64,000 nt of DNA from Symsagittifera roscoffensis. Taxonomy: Eukaryota > Xenacoelomorpha > Acoela > Convolutidae. Shown in pieces: positions 43,212 through 55,600 of this stretch. The notes under the pieces were generated by a model. It was given only the letters and a program-made list of their open reading frames with translations, was not told where the DNA came from and ran no database searches. The stretch lies in NCBI RefSeq assembly GCF_963678635.1, contig NC_087063.1, positions 77,399,617-77,463,616 on the forward strand, in the 5' to 3' direction. The translations under genes were made by a program, and so were the position numbers. Position 1 is the first letter of the stretch; each line of letters opens with the position of its first letter.

Positions 43212-44906
43212 ATGGCAGGATTAAGATTAGCCAGTTACAAAACCAACAGGATTGACCGCACTCTGACTGGAGCGACATTAGAGATAGAAGTACTTAGCCC
43301 GTGTGGACAAAGTACCCTACGATTTTTCGAACCATCTTGCACGAACCATGGAAAGGGAAGCGTCGCAGGACAGCTAATCCCAGTGGAACATAACCGTCCG
43401 ACAGTATCGGAAACGGTCTCGATCGAAGAACCCGCTGGTGGATACATGGAGAAGGTGGAATACAGAAACTCGGCTAGAGGACACCTAATCCCTCTAAGAA
43501 ACAAAGGTGCCATGGAATGTCATCTTTAGGAGATGATTCAAGGCACAACGATGAAACAGATGGCGTACGGAACTTTGGTATCCTCTGAGATGCACGCAGA
43601 AACGATAGACCAGTTGGTGAGTTTACCATGGAGAGCGGTGGTGTTACGTGACTTTGAAGAAGAAATGAGAACCACTCCGAAGATACATGCTCTGATAGCG
43701 ATACCGTACGTCAGGACGGAGCTGCAAATTAGGTTAGCTTGGTGCATGACTGGATTGACAAGGGAAGAATACGATTCAAAAGAAAGGAAAAGATCAAAAG
43801 AAGAGAAGGTGCTCTTGATGACGAGTCTGAGAGATCTCAAGATCCAAAGAGGAGCGGCAGTAGCGAGCTCGAAACGGAGAGACGATCTATGTTTGGTCCG
43901 GTTCATGTTAAAACACATATCGGTGCCAGCACTGAATACTTGTGCCAAAATGCTGAGAAAATGTAGTGATCGAGCAAAAACCTTGCTCTTACAAGCGCTG
44001 TTAGACAAAAATCAGAGTAAACCGATGCGAGTGAATATGAAAGAGCCTGTAGAACTGGAACCAATGAAGAAAGTCGATGAAACACAAAGATTCTCAAATG
44101 AAGAGCTGAGGCTCACAAAAGTGTCAATGCGAGCACTGCCGCAATCCAGTGAGTATTGCAGACCGATTAGAAAGAAATCGTATCATTACGTGTCTGGAGT
44201 TGTGGGGAAGGCATACAACCCTTTCATCAACGAAGACATACGTGATTTTTTCTTTGATTACGAACAAGCGGTGTTGCTAAGATTCTGGTTGTCAAGAATT
44301 GTAACAATAAGGAACATGTGCCAATCAGCAAACTATATTGGGACTTATGTTGGAAGAAAAGGTGGATACATGGAGAAGTACTTACGTGAAGTATTCGCTC
44401 ACGTGAAGGAAAGAGTTTATCCAAAAACAGTAGACCAAGAAGGTGATGTCAAAAGATACTGCGAGCTGAAATTTCGAACAGGCAAGACTATCTTCGCGGC
44501 ATGTGATGAAGTAGAAATGAGGACAGCAAAGATACTAGTGTCTGCTAGCTCGGACTTTGTGCATACGTCTAAGTCTGACATAATAATACTGGCGGGAACC
44601 AACCTAGACTTGATGCAACCTGTATCAATGGCGATCGGGGTTCAACGACAAACCGAAATGAACACGATAACAATCGTATTCGCTGGCATGAAAAATCACT
44701 TGCAGAGTAGTGGTTTGCTGAGCAGACTCAGAGAGCCTACAACGACGGAAGGCGCAGTGTGGCCAGCAATCAAAGACATTTTGGAGTCAATGGGCGAAAT
44801 GATGAATGTGTTGAAAGAAGACGCATTCCAGAAAATAACACCAAAAGCAGTATTCGCGTTGTCTCCGGGTTATGCACACCTCGAACGGACAAGGATTGAA
44901 GTTTGA
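43212..44906 (+). pseudogene. Longest Ty3-associated ORF, ending in the second SGNH-like copy
   Basis: One frame of 565 codons with a single stop at 43527-43529. The N-terminal part (GATLEIEVLSPCGQSTLRFF, PWRAVVLRDFEEEMR) is unrecognised. The middle has charged helices. The C-terminal part from about 44390 repeats the SGNH-like block (SDIIILAGTNLDLMQPVSMA, ITIVFAGMKNHLQSSGLL). The preceding segment YLREVFAHVKERVYPK is complete here but absent from the first copy, so the 40.77-kb copy is 5'-truncated. Confidence 0.5.
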
Positions 44907-45099
44907 CAATGACAAAGAGCCGCGAGACAAGATGCCAAAAAGAAGTTTAAGAATTCCTGAACGACGAAGAACCAAAGGAAAGAAGTGAAAAAAGAAGTAA
45001 CTAAGAAGAAGATGTTAAACCTCAAAATTGTTTTTGTGTGAGAAAAACTCAAATGAGAAACCAAGCAACTAACCTTGCAAATTGAAACTGAACGAAAGA

Positions 45100-47186
45100 G
45101 AAAGTTTTAGTTGATTTTTGAGTGTTAAAAACTTGTTGCACTTATAAACTTGCATTGTAATTTCAGTTAGTGTCTTTAGAGACACTTACTATTTATTTAG
45201 AGACGCTTGAGTGAGAAATATATTGAATATTTTAGCCTGCATGATTGTTTTCAACCAATTAAGGTGACTGATCACTTTGTGGTGATATGAAGGGCTTGGG
45301 TAATCTTTTGAAGAAGGGGATTATTTCAATGTTCTTTTGACCACCAAGTTCCCTGACATTATTATTCAGGACCATTAACAACTAAATTTCCGAATGGAGG
45401 AAGCATAGTACAATAATTTAAGTTTGTTGGTTGGCAGGACTGTCCTGCGACCCAACAACTTTTAAACCTAGGAGAAACTTTTTTAAATCAAGACAATGGC
45501 ATTAAAAGTCAGAAAAAATGTTCTATCTTGAATCATATCCTCAAGGTGCAGATTGGTGACGAACGTTAGAAGGCTGTGTAGTTTGATGCCATTTGTTTTC
45601 TGCAGTGAGTCGATGTGATGTAGATGAAAGTGATTTCATGCATTTTGTAAATTCTGTTCGATGGCACTGTACCAATTTGATGAATACCACGAGACTCAAT
45701 GAGGACATTGGCCGGGCTGTCCGGGGAGTATGTGACCTTCCACCAGAATGGCGCCAAAATGCATGGCAAGATCGATTTTTTATTGTGACATCCGAGTGGG
45801 AAATTTACCAGTTTTGACAGATTAACTCTGCTAATTGTGCATTTTGACGAATTTGACGAAAAATCAATTTGAAGTGACAAAATAAATTTTAGAAATTCGT
45901 TCTGGAATAAAGACACGTCACGACCTTGCAATTTTGCAATAATTGAAAATGCGCAAAAATTGCAACAACGATTTTTGCTAATAGAGCAGAACAGACAGAC
46001 TTTCACGTAGAAAAAGCTGTATTACAATGAAGATTACGACAGAAGTTGTCCCGATTAAAACAATTGTAACTGTACAATCGTTACTAAAAAAATCTCTAGA
46101 ATCAGGAAGGGTATCGAGAGGACTTTGTCACCCTTCCAGAAGGTTGATACGACCGCTCTTCGTCCGAATTCCAGACCGCTCTTGGTCCGGATTCCAAAAT
46201 TCGCTCTTCCTCCCGGATTCCAGAATCCGGAGACGATGGCACCGGTTTTCAGAATCCGGATTCCAGAATCCGGAAGGATCTCGGGAAGGAAACTGAAGCT
46301 CCATTTTAACAATTTTTAGCTTCCGGTTATGTCCTGAGTTAAATTTAAGCTAATGAAAAGCTAGAAGTTGAGAGAAAGGGTTGGAGATGATGATATATAA
46401 TATAAAAAATAAGTAGTAGCCGTGTTTTTAGAAGTAACCTCGGGGTCTGGGTATGCTGAGACCCAAACATGAGCTCACTATTTTGCATGTAACTAAGTTA
46501 ATTTGCGCGTTCTGACCTATAGCCCAAAACAGTAATGATTTTGTCGACCCGATGTTAAAGGACCACACAAAAAACTGGCTTCGGCAGAGACGGTTAAAAG
46601 CATGTAGAGCTGTGTTTAGACGCTGGCAGTCGTTTTACAATCTAGCTTTATTTCCCGTCGATTTGTACTTCCGGGCGAATGTTACAATTGCTCAATTTTA
46701 CTAGCAATGAGTTTCATTTTTTGGAGCGAGCTGAAAAAATGATTTTGCATAGAAGCAGTTTAACAGTGATTATCAAAAAATGTTTGCTTTGCGCGGTTGT
46801 TATTTTTGTAATTGGATGTCTGTAATTTTAAAAAATTCGTAAGAGCTATTCTCTTATCGGCCAGAATTTGATATAGATAAATTACACATTTCAATTCAAT
46901 CCTGTTTTCAATTCCGATAAACAATTTGTTTTTACGCAGTGCGACGGATGACTTCAGTTTGGATCTGAAGAACGCGCATTTTACGGCCCAGTTCAACTGC
47001 CTCACTAGATACATCTTTGAAGTCCATTGATTTGTGGCTAAAAAATTGCTGCATAATTCAGATGGGACGAAATTAAACTGTGAAGCAAAGCAAATTAAGA
47101 TATTGTATGCAGTTGTTGGCCAATTGTACCTATGGTCTTAACTCCTTGAGTCTATTTTCATTTTTTTTTGTGGTTGAATTGAAAGA
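45100..47186. other. Gene-free stretch with short palindromes
   Basis: No ORF carries a recognisable family. It contains a fold-back at 45421-45456 (GGCAGGA/TCCTGCG), a stretch near 45590-45817 open on both strands without known motifs, and the CCGGATTC palindrome cluster described separately. Confidence 0.4.
46140..46290. repeat. Cluster of CCGGATTC/GAATCCGG palindromes
   Basis: CCGGATTCCAGAATCCGG occurs at 46213-46230 and 46256-46273, with half-sites and CCGCTCTTGGTCCGGATTCC-like repeats just upstream (about 46150-46200). GC-rich against an AT-rich background. Confidence 0.8.
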
Positions 47187-47460
47187 TTAGAATCGAGAAT
47201 CAAACCTATAATTTTTTTTGCATTCAGATTTTTTATCTTTATCTACATAATGATTATTAATGACAAGACGGTCTGATTTCAAATTTTGCTCGTCAAAACA
47301 AAAAAGGATGTAAGCTCGTGTAAGCATGTGTAAGTGACTCAGAGCATCACTTGAAAATGTAGATGACGCATACACCATGCAATCGTCTGCACACTGTACC
47401 AAAGTACATCCATCGCAGATACAATTTTGAATATCATCGGATCTGAATATCATTTTTTTT
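47187..47460 (-). mobile_element. LINE reverse-transcriptase fragment (motif C region)
   Basis: The minus strand reads GCTLVQCADDCMVYASSTFS and continues into a helical stretch typical of the region after the YADD box of LINE RTs. The Tyr is replaced by Cys. No other RT motif adjoins it. Confidence 0.6.
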
Positions 47461-47467
47461 GAATTTT

Positions 47468-47491
47468 AGTAGTAGTAGTAGTAGTAGTATA
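47468..47491. repeat. (GTA)n microsatellite
   Basis: About seven GTA/TAG units. It lies at the 3' side of the minus-strand LINE that starts at 49512 and may be its 3' tail. Confidence 0.9.
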
Positions 47492-47499
47492 GGATTTAG

Positions 47500-49512
47500 A
47501 GCATCTGCTCCAGGGTTTTCACCCCTCAGTTTTCAAGTGGCATGAGTTTTTTCAAGTAATTACAGTTTCCACATGGGCATAGCACTCTCCACGAGCAAGA
47601 GTCAATCTCGTTGAATCTGTCACGGAAGAATGCGTGCTATAGTTTGGCAATTCTATTTTCGTTGATGATTTCATCTGCAAACAGGCTTCTTCGCACTAAA
47701 TTTAACAGTTTTGGTGCACGGATCCAGAAGTTTTTGTCGCATTTCTTGAGGCGCTGTTGGTGGATATAGAGTTCGGTCTGCTGTCTTGTAAACCCCCCAC
47801 GGCTCTTTGTCACTGGCATGTTTTTGGCCTCATAGCTTCCTTCTAGCACAGAGATGAGGTATAGAACATCATGCACTTCCAAGTACATTTATAGAGGTAA
47901 TAGTTTCAAGCGGAGAAGTCTTTCTTTATAATCTGCAGTCCCGTTGGTTATCCATTTGGTGGCTTTTCTGCTCTTTCTTCCTCATTTCAGTTTTTGAGGG
48001 GTACCATACCTGCGATGCATAAGTAAGCACTGGTACTACATATCCTGCGTAGGCATTCAGTTTTGTTCTAGCGATGCATTTTCCGAAGTATTTCTGATGA
48101 GGAAGTATAAAGACCTCCAGCCATTAAGTGTTCGCCTACTACAGTTTTTACTCCAGGATAAATTGTTAGACTTGATGATTTCGAGATCTTTCTGTGATGT
48201 GACGGTTTTTAATCGTCCGTTTGTTTGTGTCTCTTCTTTTATGCACAGTATGTTGGTTTGTCAACATTGAGAATCATTTTATTTTCGATGCTCCATTTTT
48301 CTATTTGTGAAGCCGCCTTTTCTGCGTAGCTTAAAGATGTGGTCACCACTTAAAAATCGTCCGCCTAACCGAAGGCTTATCCGTCTTCTATTCCATCAGG
48401 AAGGTCGTTCACATATACCAGGAACATTAATGGTCCAAAAATAGAACCTTGGGTAACACCGTTAGTGCATTGAGAAATGGATGACTTATAACATCCAATT
48501 TTAATTCTCTGTTTCCTTTCTGTTAGGTAGCTTACGATTATTTCAGGAGTTTCCCTCCGATGCGAAGGTTAGATATTTTTTCAACAAGTTTCAGGTGAGA
48601 CACTTTGTGGAAGGATTTGCTGAAGTCAACGTAGAGAGAGCTGATGTCACTGGATTTCTTTTAGTCAAGCTTTTTGTAAATGTTATCAGCGAAGATTAGG
48701 AGTTGCAATACTGCCGATTTCTTGTGCATAAAGCCGTATTGAGCGCGATGGAAACTAGGCTCGAAGTGGAGATTCATTTGATTGAAGATAAGTTTCTCAA
48801 AAACTTTTGAAACGTTGGCTAAGAGGCTTATCGGCCTGTATTGAGTAACGTGAGCTTTGGCATTTTCCTTGAAAATAGATGTAACTTCACTAATTTTCCA
48901 TTCCTTCGGGAATACACCTTTTTTTAGACAGGTTTGGAATACTACCTTCAGGGATTTTGAGAGACGTGGAAGGTTTTTCAGAAAGATGTTACCGATGTTG
49001 TCGGGTCCACGGGATTTGTTCACATCTAAACCTAATAGGATATTGCTTATTACTTCTTCTGTCACCAGAACTGTATTCAGGGCTGACTTTTTTTAATCTT
49101 TGGTGTTTATATTTTCGGATGGTGTAAATACACTTGAGAAGAATTGGTTTAACAATTCGCATTTCTGACTAATATCGCGAGCTATCGTGGATTTGTCTTC
49201 ACCTTGTTTGAAATACATTTCATCAGGGAACTGTTTGATTTTGTGCCACGATTTTAGATATTTCTGCAGAAAAGACAATTTTTTCTTGAGGTTTTCGAGA
49301 GTCCTAGCAAGTGTGCGAGGACTAAGGGGTCGGTATATGTCTCGAATTGGACAATAGTTGCTTGAGTGGGCGGTGATGCTATTATTGATAATATCGTGCC
49401 AGATGATAATATCTTTGCGTTGTCGAAGTACGCCTTGATTTTTGAACAGATTCTGGACTACCTTGAGGGGATTCCTGGCGTTGAGGTTCAAGGAACCGGC
49501 GTTGAGGTTCAA
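47500..49512 (-). mobile_element. Degenerate LINE, minus strand, with a PLE-ORF1-like segment
   Basis: From the 5' side: a segment with DIIIWHDIINNSITAHSSN (49.3-49.4 kb), then a linker, RT motifs (NKSRGPDNIGNIFL, TQYRPISLLANVSKVFEKL, QYGFMHKKSAVLQLL), a GVTQGSIFGPL-like motif near 48450, an ADDF remnant at about 48360 flanked by stops, and the 3' domain (KNMPVTKSRGGFTRQQTELY at 47640-47880). Many stops after 48660. The AP endonuclease is missing; the WHDIINN segment stands where it would be expected. A Val-Glu-Val-Gln-Gly repeat at 49470-49530 is a three-unit, 21-bp minisatellite (GGAACCGGCGTTGAGGTTCA). Confidence 0.8.
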
Positions 49513-49668
49513 GGAACCGGCGTTGAGGATTCCTGGCGTTCGGTTTTTTCAAATGAGAAATATGGAAAACGGGATTGTTCAAGTACAATCGTCCTCAGCT
49601 CTTTCTTATCATCCACGAGATGGATAGTTTTTTTTAGTTCTCATGTAAAAGTTCGCCATCGCTAGCCC

Positions 49669-52600
49669 ATGGACGAAAACAAAAGCATGAACAACCAACA
49701 ACAGTCAAATAATCCCGGTCAGAAGTCCGCTCCAGAGCAAATGCAGTATAGCATACCTGGAATCCTTCATTTCATTCAACATGAGTGGACTCGTTTTGAA
49801 ATGGAACGAGCTCATTGGGATGTGGAGCGAGCGGAGCTACAGGTATAATTTTTCATATCACTTTTCTATTGGGTTCCTGAAGGGGTGGATAAAAAAGCTG
49901 GACAGTTTGACTTTTGTATCGTTGCTTCTAGCATATATATATTTTTAAACATAGACTCCAATAGTTCCTTTTCAATGTTTTTAGAGTTGATGAACGCAAT
50001 TCTGACTCTTATATTGGTTGAGTTGATTTTTTTCTAGGAAGCGTCTTCAAGCTCAAATTAACATTATTTTGCGGTGTGACTTCTGATTTCTTTTCAAGTT
50101 CAGTGCAGTTCCATTGTTTAAAGGAAGGCAAACTCCACTATCGAACAGCAAAAGTGTAAAGGTCGCGAAAAACGTGACCGACTTTTAGTTTCGAAAGTCG
50201 ACTTTAATTTTCTGGTTTCCCAGCGAAAGAAAAATTTTATATATTGATCCAGTTCTCAAAATTGGATTGGTTTTATGAAAGAAAAGCCAAACAAATTGTT
50301 CTAAAAATTCAAAGCTTTATGGGCAACTATTTGTTTTCTTGAAGTTCGAAAGTTGAGATCTTTTTAAAAGACAAGTCAGTATATTTTTGTTAACCTGCAT
50401 TCCTTGACTCTTTTCCAACTGTTAGTTGTCTATGTTTGTTTTATTCTGCAGGCTCGGATCGGTTTTCTAACTGGTGAGAGAAAAGGCCAAGAAAATCTCA
50501 AACGAGATCTGGTTCGAAGAATCAAAATGCTCGAATACGCTTTGAAACAGGAACGGTTAGTTGTGTTTTCTTGTTCAAATATTTACTATCTTTTACTATC
50601 TTTTGGTGTCCGCTTCTTTTGGTGTATTAAATAAATATAAATTTCTGCTTTTTCAGGCTTAAAAATCAATCAGGTAAAGCAAATGTTCCCATGCCCATTC
50701 CTGATTTCGACGAAGATGAAACTGACGAGATGGCTGATAACCTTTTGAGCGAACCTCAGCAAGATGAACTTACGATGCAAAATGCAGTTTCTCTGCAACA
50801 AGGCAGAAAGCTTTTAAGAACATACCTGAAAGAAATTGGGTATACAGATTCCATGTTGGAAGTAAAGGCAGCTAAAATTAATTCTATTCTCGGATTGGTG
50901 GGTGCTTCGGTCAATGATGTTCCACCCTTCGCGAAGTCAAAAACTGGCGGATTGGATTATAAAGACTTCAAGTAAGTAAACATTTTTTTGGATCAAGTTA
51001 ACATCCTCCCCCTAGATAGACCAACTTGAGATCTTCCACTCTCGATTCTGATTGGCTGAAAATTTCTAACTTAGAACCAAGGAAACATCCTCCTCCCCCC
51101 CCCCCCCCCCCCAACGGCTTTGGGGGGATGTTAACTTGGTCCCCTTTTTTAAACGGTTTTATGGGTTCACATGGTTTATTCCTCTAGCAGATATGACGAT
51201 TTTATAGTAAAATCTGTGTTGATTTGCAGTGAAGAGTTTTTTTTCTGTTCTAGATTGTCTGAAGCTCTTAATGCGGTCAATGCTGCTGATAATGAGCAAG
51301 GTAACCAGATGTCTGGACCAATGGTTGATGTCTCGTTTCTGGATGCTGCCGTGAAACTGGACAAGGAAATGGAGGACTTTGACAACGAGAACTCTGTAGG
51401 CGGATCTAAGAAAGATGATGATGCAATTGATTCGGTATGCTCTTGGTTAAAAGGATTTTTCAGTTTTTCATTTCTACCCGCTGTTATTGTTTTTGCATAA
51501 AAAATTTCTTCAACATCGTAATTGATTTTTATTCGGTGTTTTTTACCCGTGTAATTTTAGGTGAGTTCTTTGTCTTTTCTTAACTGAATCATGCAATTTA
51601 GGTGATTTCTCTGGGCCTGAGTGAAAACGACGGCGAGGATGAGTTGGGGTTCTCTGAGGCCACTGACGAGGAGTCCATCCAAAGGGAGTTCGACGCCATG
51701 TTCGACCTGGACTCGACTGTGGGTGGGGATGTGAATGATGGTTCCTCGAATGCAGAAGGAGATGCTATTGGGGGGACGGAGGATGCCTGGGCCAGTGGAG
51801 CTGAGCTGGCAGAGAAAAAGAAAGAACAGTACAAGAAGGAGAAAAGAGCGGGAGGCGCCAAATCCACACAAAGTTAGATTATTTTGTTCGGCGTTCTAAA
51901 AAATTATCTGATTAGGAAATGCATTCGTTAAGCTTCTGAATGTTGGAATTTTTGATTTGTTTGTGAAAGCTAGTTTTTCTGACAAGAACTATGTCTCAAG
52001 GTCGCTCGAAAGTTCAAGATAGTGTGCAAAATTAGTTCGAAATTGGCAGATTGTTCTTTTTAATTAATTCTGTCTGTTCTAACTTTTTACACTTGCGAAG
52101 CGAGTGTATTAGTGCGAACCTTCTTTTTTCCAACCTAAGTCGAAAATATTGGTGCATCTTTACAGTTTTTTCATAGAATGAGCTTTGAAATTCAAATAGT
52201 AATAAGTTAACACAGTTGATGCTTTTTTAATTCATCAAATGAACCGAAAAAAGTGATTTGTTTCAAACAACAACAATAATGAAAACTCGGTTTCAGAAAT
52301 TTTCTAACTCAATATATCTCGCAATTTTTTGAAATGCATAATTTTTTCTTAATGTGGCTCTGTTTTTGGGATGTGGCTTTATGCTTTGAGATTCATTAGA
52401 TGCAAAATTAGTGTGGATGCCTTCAGTGTGTTATATTCCGAATTATTAATTGAGTCTATTTGTATGTGGTGTCATTTTTGCTGAATTGCATTGGCAATTT
52501 ATTAGCATGTGTACCTGCTTTGTTCGTGACTGTTGTTTGTCGGTTTTTAAGCTTGTGTGGCTGATTGAATAGTGCGTGAGACTAAAAATATCTTGATTGC

Positions 52601-55600
52601 AGCAGGTCGCAGATTCGAATCCTACACGTAGCCGAGTTTTTGCTAATTCGAGGCCTATTTCTACCTTTTCTTTTCCCACTTGATGGAGCTGCTTTTTGGT
52701 CGTGTTATCGTCGCAAGTGTTTGCGGAAGCGCAGCTTCGCCTCTGTGTTAAACTCTATAATTCCCCCAATCGGTATTTTTAAAGAGTCGATGAACGTAGC
52801 TCAGACTCTTACATAGGCCGTGATGATTTTTATCTTGTCGTGATTTTTTTTTTGCGTTTTCTTTTCCAGGAAAAGTCTTATAATTTGTTCAGGCTCAAAT
52901 TTATTTTTTCGTGGTTTAACTTTGTTTTTTTTTTCAAGTTGAGTTTTTTCCTTTGTTAAAAGGAAGGCAAAATGCACTACAAACAGCAAACAGGGAAACC
53001 TGATCGAATTGAGTTTCGAAAGTGGAATTTAATTTTCAAGTTTTGCAGCGGAATAAAAAAATACCTTTTGATCCAGTGTTCTCAAATTGGATTAACTTAC
53101 TCAAAAAGTATCAAAGATAAATTGAACCAAAGAGCTTTAAGGCCATCTATTTTTTTTCTTGGAAATTCAAAAAGTTTTTTTTTCAAAAAACAAGTCTTTT
53201 TTTTCTGTTTAGCTGTGTTCATTGAATCTTTTCCACCGGTCTGTTAGCTATGTTTTTTTGTTTGTGACCAACTTTTATGTCATAAACATCAAGTCAACCC
53301 TCTGACTGACCTCATGCGTCGTTTCATGTAGGAGTGAAGACGCCGGGAACAGGTGCGATTGAGCAGTTAATGCAACAGTGGGACGCAGCTGACGAGAGCA
53401 GTGGAAGTAGTCCAAATTTCCCCCCTAAGTTCTACGGCTCAGCGTCCGGGGGAGTACCGGGCTCTGGGGATGAACCTCCAGGTCAGTATTATCTTTCCAT
53501 TTCGAGGAAAAAACTTACGTTGCATATTCGCCGAACTTCTACTATCTCGGGTCAAATAGACAGTGTTGTGTTAAAAATACAAGTGTCCGGGTGAAAACAA
53601 TAATATCGGATCAAAAAATAGTGTCAGATCAAAAACTTTTGTGTCGGGCCGAATATAATTGAAAGAGTGCACAAAAAACGAATCATTTTGTTCATGTTCG
53701 TTTTTGCTGAATAATTCAGATGTTACTTCGCTCAATTGGAATGTCGACTGTATTTTTTAAGCTTGGATTGCCATTACAAATCTTGAAGGTTGATTCATGA
53801 GCCTTTTTTTGGTAAAAACTCGATCTGAGTTTGTCAAGTAATAGTTCTTGAAATTAACTTCCTGCTCCATTCAAAGTGTTTTTTGATAGAAGTACTGTTT
53901 TAAATCAGTGCGATAGCAATTGTTTAAAGCAGTATTTATTCAAAAAATTGTTGCTTTTCTATATGCTGCATTTATTTATTTTACTAATCGATGATCATTA
54001 GATTTAAACCAATCAGCGACCTTTTCCTGCAGAAATTACACGATCATATAAGGTAGTATTTTATATCGATTGGCTTTCATTTGATGTTAGATGTGAATGC
54101 TTTAGGATCAAGAAAAGGATCCGAAATGCCTGGAGAAAATCTAGGAGCCCTGGGCGAGCTCGCTAGGCTGACCATCTCAAACGAAGCAGCTCCTCTGCAG
54201 TATGACCCGCTCTCAAATTCAGTTCGTGAGGACTACAGGAAAACTTGGAACATCAAATATACGTTACGAAGTCATTTTGACAGTGTAAGATGTGTCGCGT
54301 TTCATCCCACAGATCAAGTAGTAGTCACCGGCTCCGAAGATCACACTTTGAAATTGTGGAATCTGGCTAAATGTGCACCGCAGAGCAGTAAAAAGAACGC
54401 GACGCCGGAATTCGAACCGGTGTACACGTTCCGAGCACATTTAGGCCCGGTTCTGAATGCAGTAATTGCCCCGGACGGCGATAAAATGTTCTCATGCAGC
54501 ACAGATGGAACAATCCACAGTTGGATGTTGCCCAATGGAAATAACGATCCCTATGACCCCTACGAGACTACGGTATCTCTTGGGATCTACAAGGAGCACA
54601 AAGATGCAGTCTGGGATCTGGCCTATCATCCCTCGAAGCCCCTGTTGTTGTCGGCCAGTGCGGATTGTACTGTAAAGTTGTGGCGACCCTTGGAAGACGA
54701 GCAGACACCGTTGTTGCAGACTTTTGAAAGTTTACCAGGTTCGAATTTGTTATATAGACAACTCCGAATTCTACCAAAAATTTTACGGAAATGTTATACA
54801 CGCGATTCTTTTTTCATCAAATATTAGGAACCATTTAGAAAATGTGAGAAGTTTTGAGTGAAATTTTGCCATTGATTATAAAATCCCCAGGTCAATTGCG
54901 TACAATTTTTTTTTTCATGTACAAATATGCTTCAATTCAATAAAGGAAAATGACTAATCGAAATGTCTTGATATGTTGGTTGTGTCGTGATGATAAATCA
55001 TGAGTTAATAAATTTAGACGACGGAGTGCCTGTGTCGTGTACATTTGTGAGGACTGATTCCAACCAGGCAGTGGTCGGATTCTCCTCCTCTAGTTCAGTC
55101 CTTTACGACATCGAGACAGGACAGCAGATTGTCCGATTCACACCACCCTCCGACACACCAGGTGAGTCAGGGTGGTGTTGTCTGAAAAGATCTATGAGTG
55201 TTGTGTAATCATTACTCTTCAAATTAGAAAGAATATTGCAACTGGGTAGACTTTTCCCCCGAAATAACAAAAGAGAAATAGTGTCTCCATTTTTTTTTAA
55301 GTTAATGATCTGCTGATTACTGTTACTGTATTTAAATTGAGTTACGAGTGCAGGAGCACTTGAAATAGAGATAAATTTTTTGTTTAGAGATGAAAGTTTT
55401 TTTAGAGAAACGTTAATTTTTTGTTGCCGGTTCTATGGATTTAATCCCAATTTCTGTCGGCCTACTTGCCAAAGTTTTATTTGGGAAATTTTTTCAGTTT
55501 CGAGCAGCGTAGATATGCTTATAGACATAGGCTCAGTAGCGGTTTAAGTCTATAAGCATAAGTACTTTAATGTTGAAAACAAAGCTACAACAAGATTGCT

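Larger units (their letters stand above)
34650..45100 (+). mobile_element. Very long, decayed Ty3/gypsy-type element with extra downstream ORFs
   Basis: The interval runs from the end of an RNase H domain through integrase to a series of ORFs in several frames that share composition (GC-richer, Arg/Glu-rich) and plus orientation, unlike the AT-rich surroundings. LTRs were not found: the left end is truncated inside RNase H and no terminal repeat is visible near 45100. The downstream ORFs could be part of one giant element or of adjacent insertions; uniform strand and composition favour one. Confidence 0.7.

Noticed and set aside
45566-46006. Overlapping plus- and minus-strand ORFs (75 and 146 codons)
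   Set aside because: No domain, no splice partners and no repeat relationship recognised; likely chance open frames.
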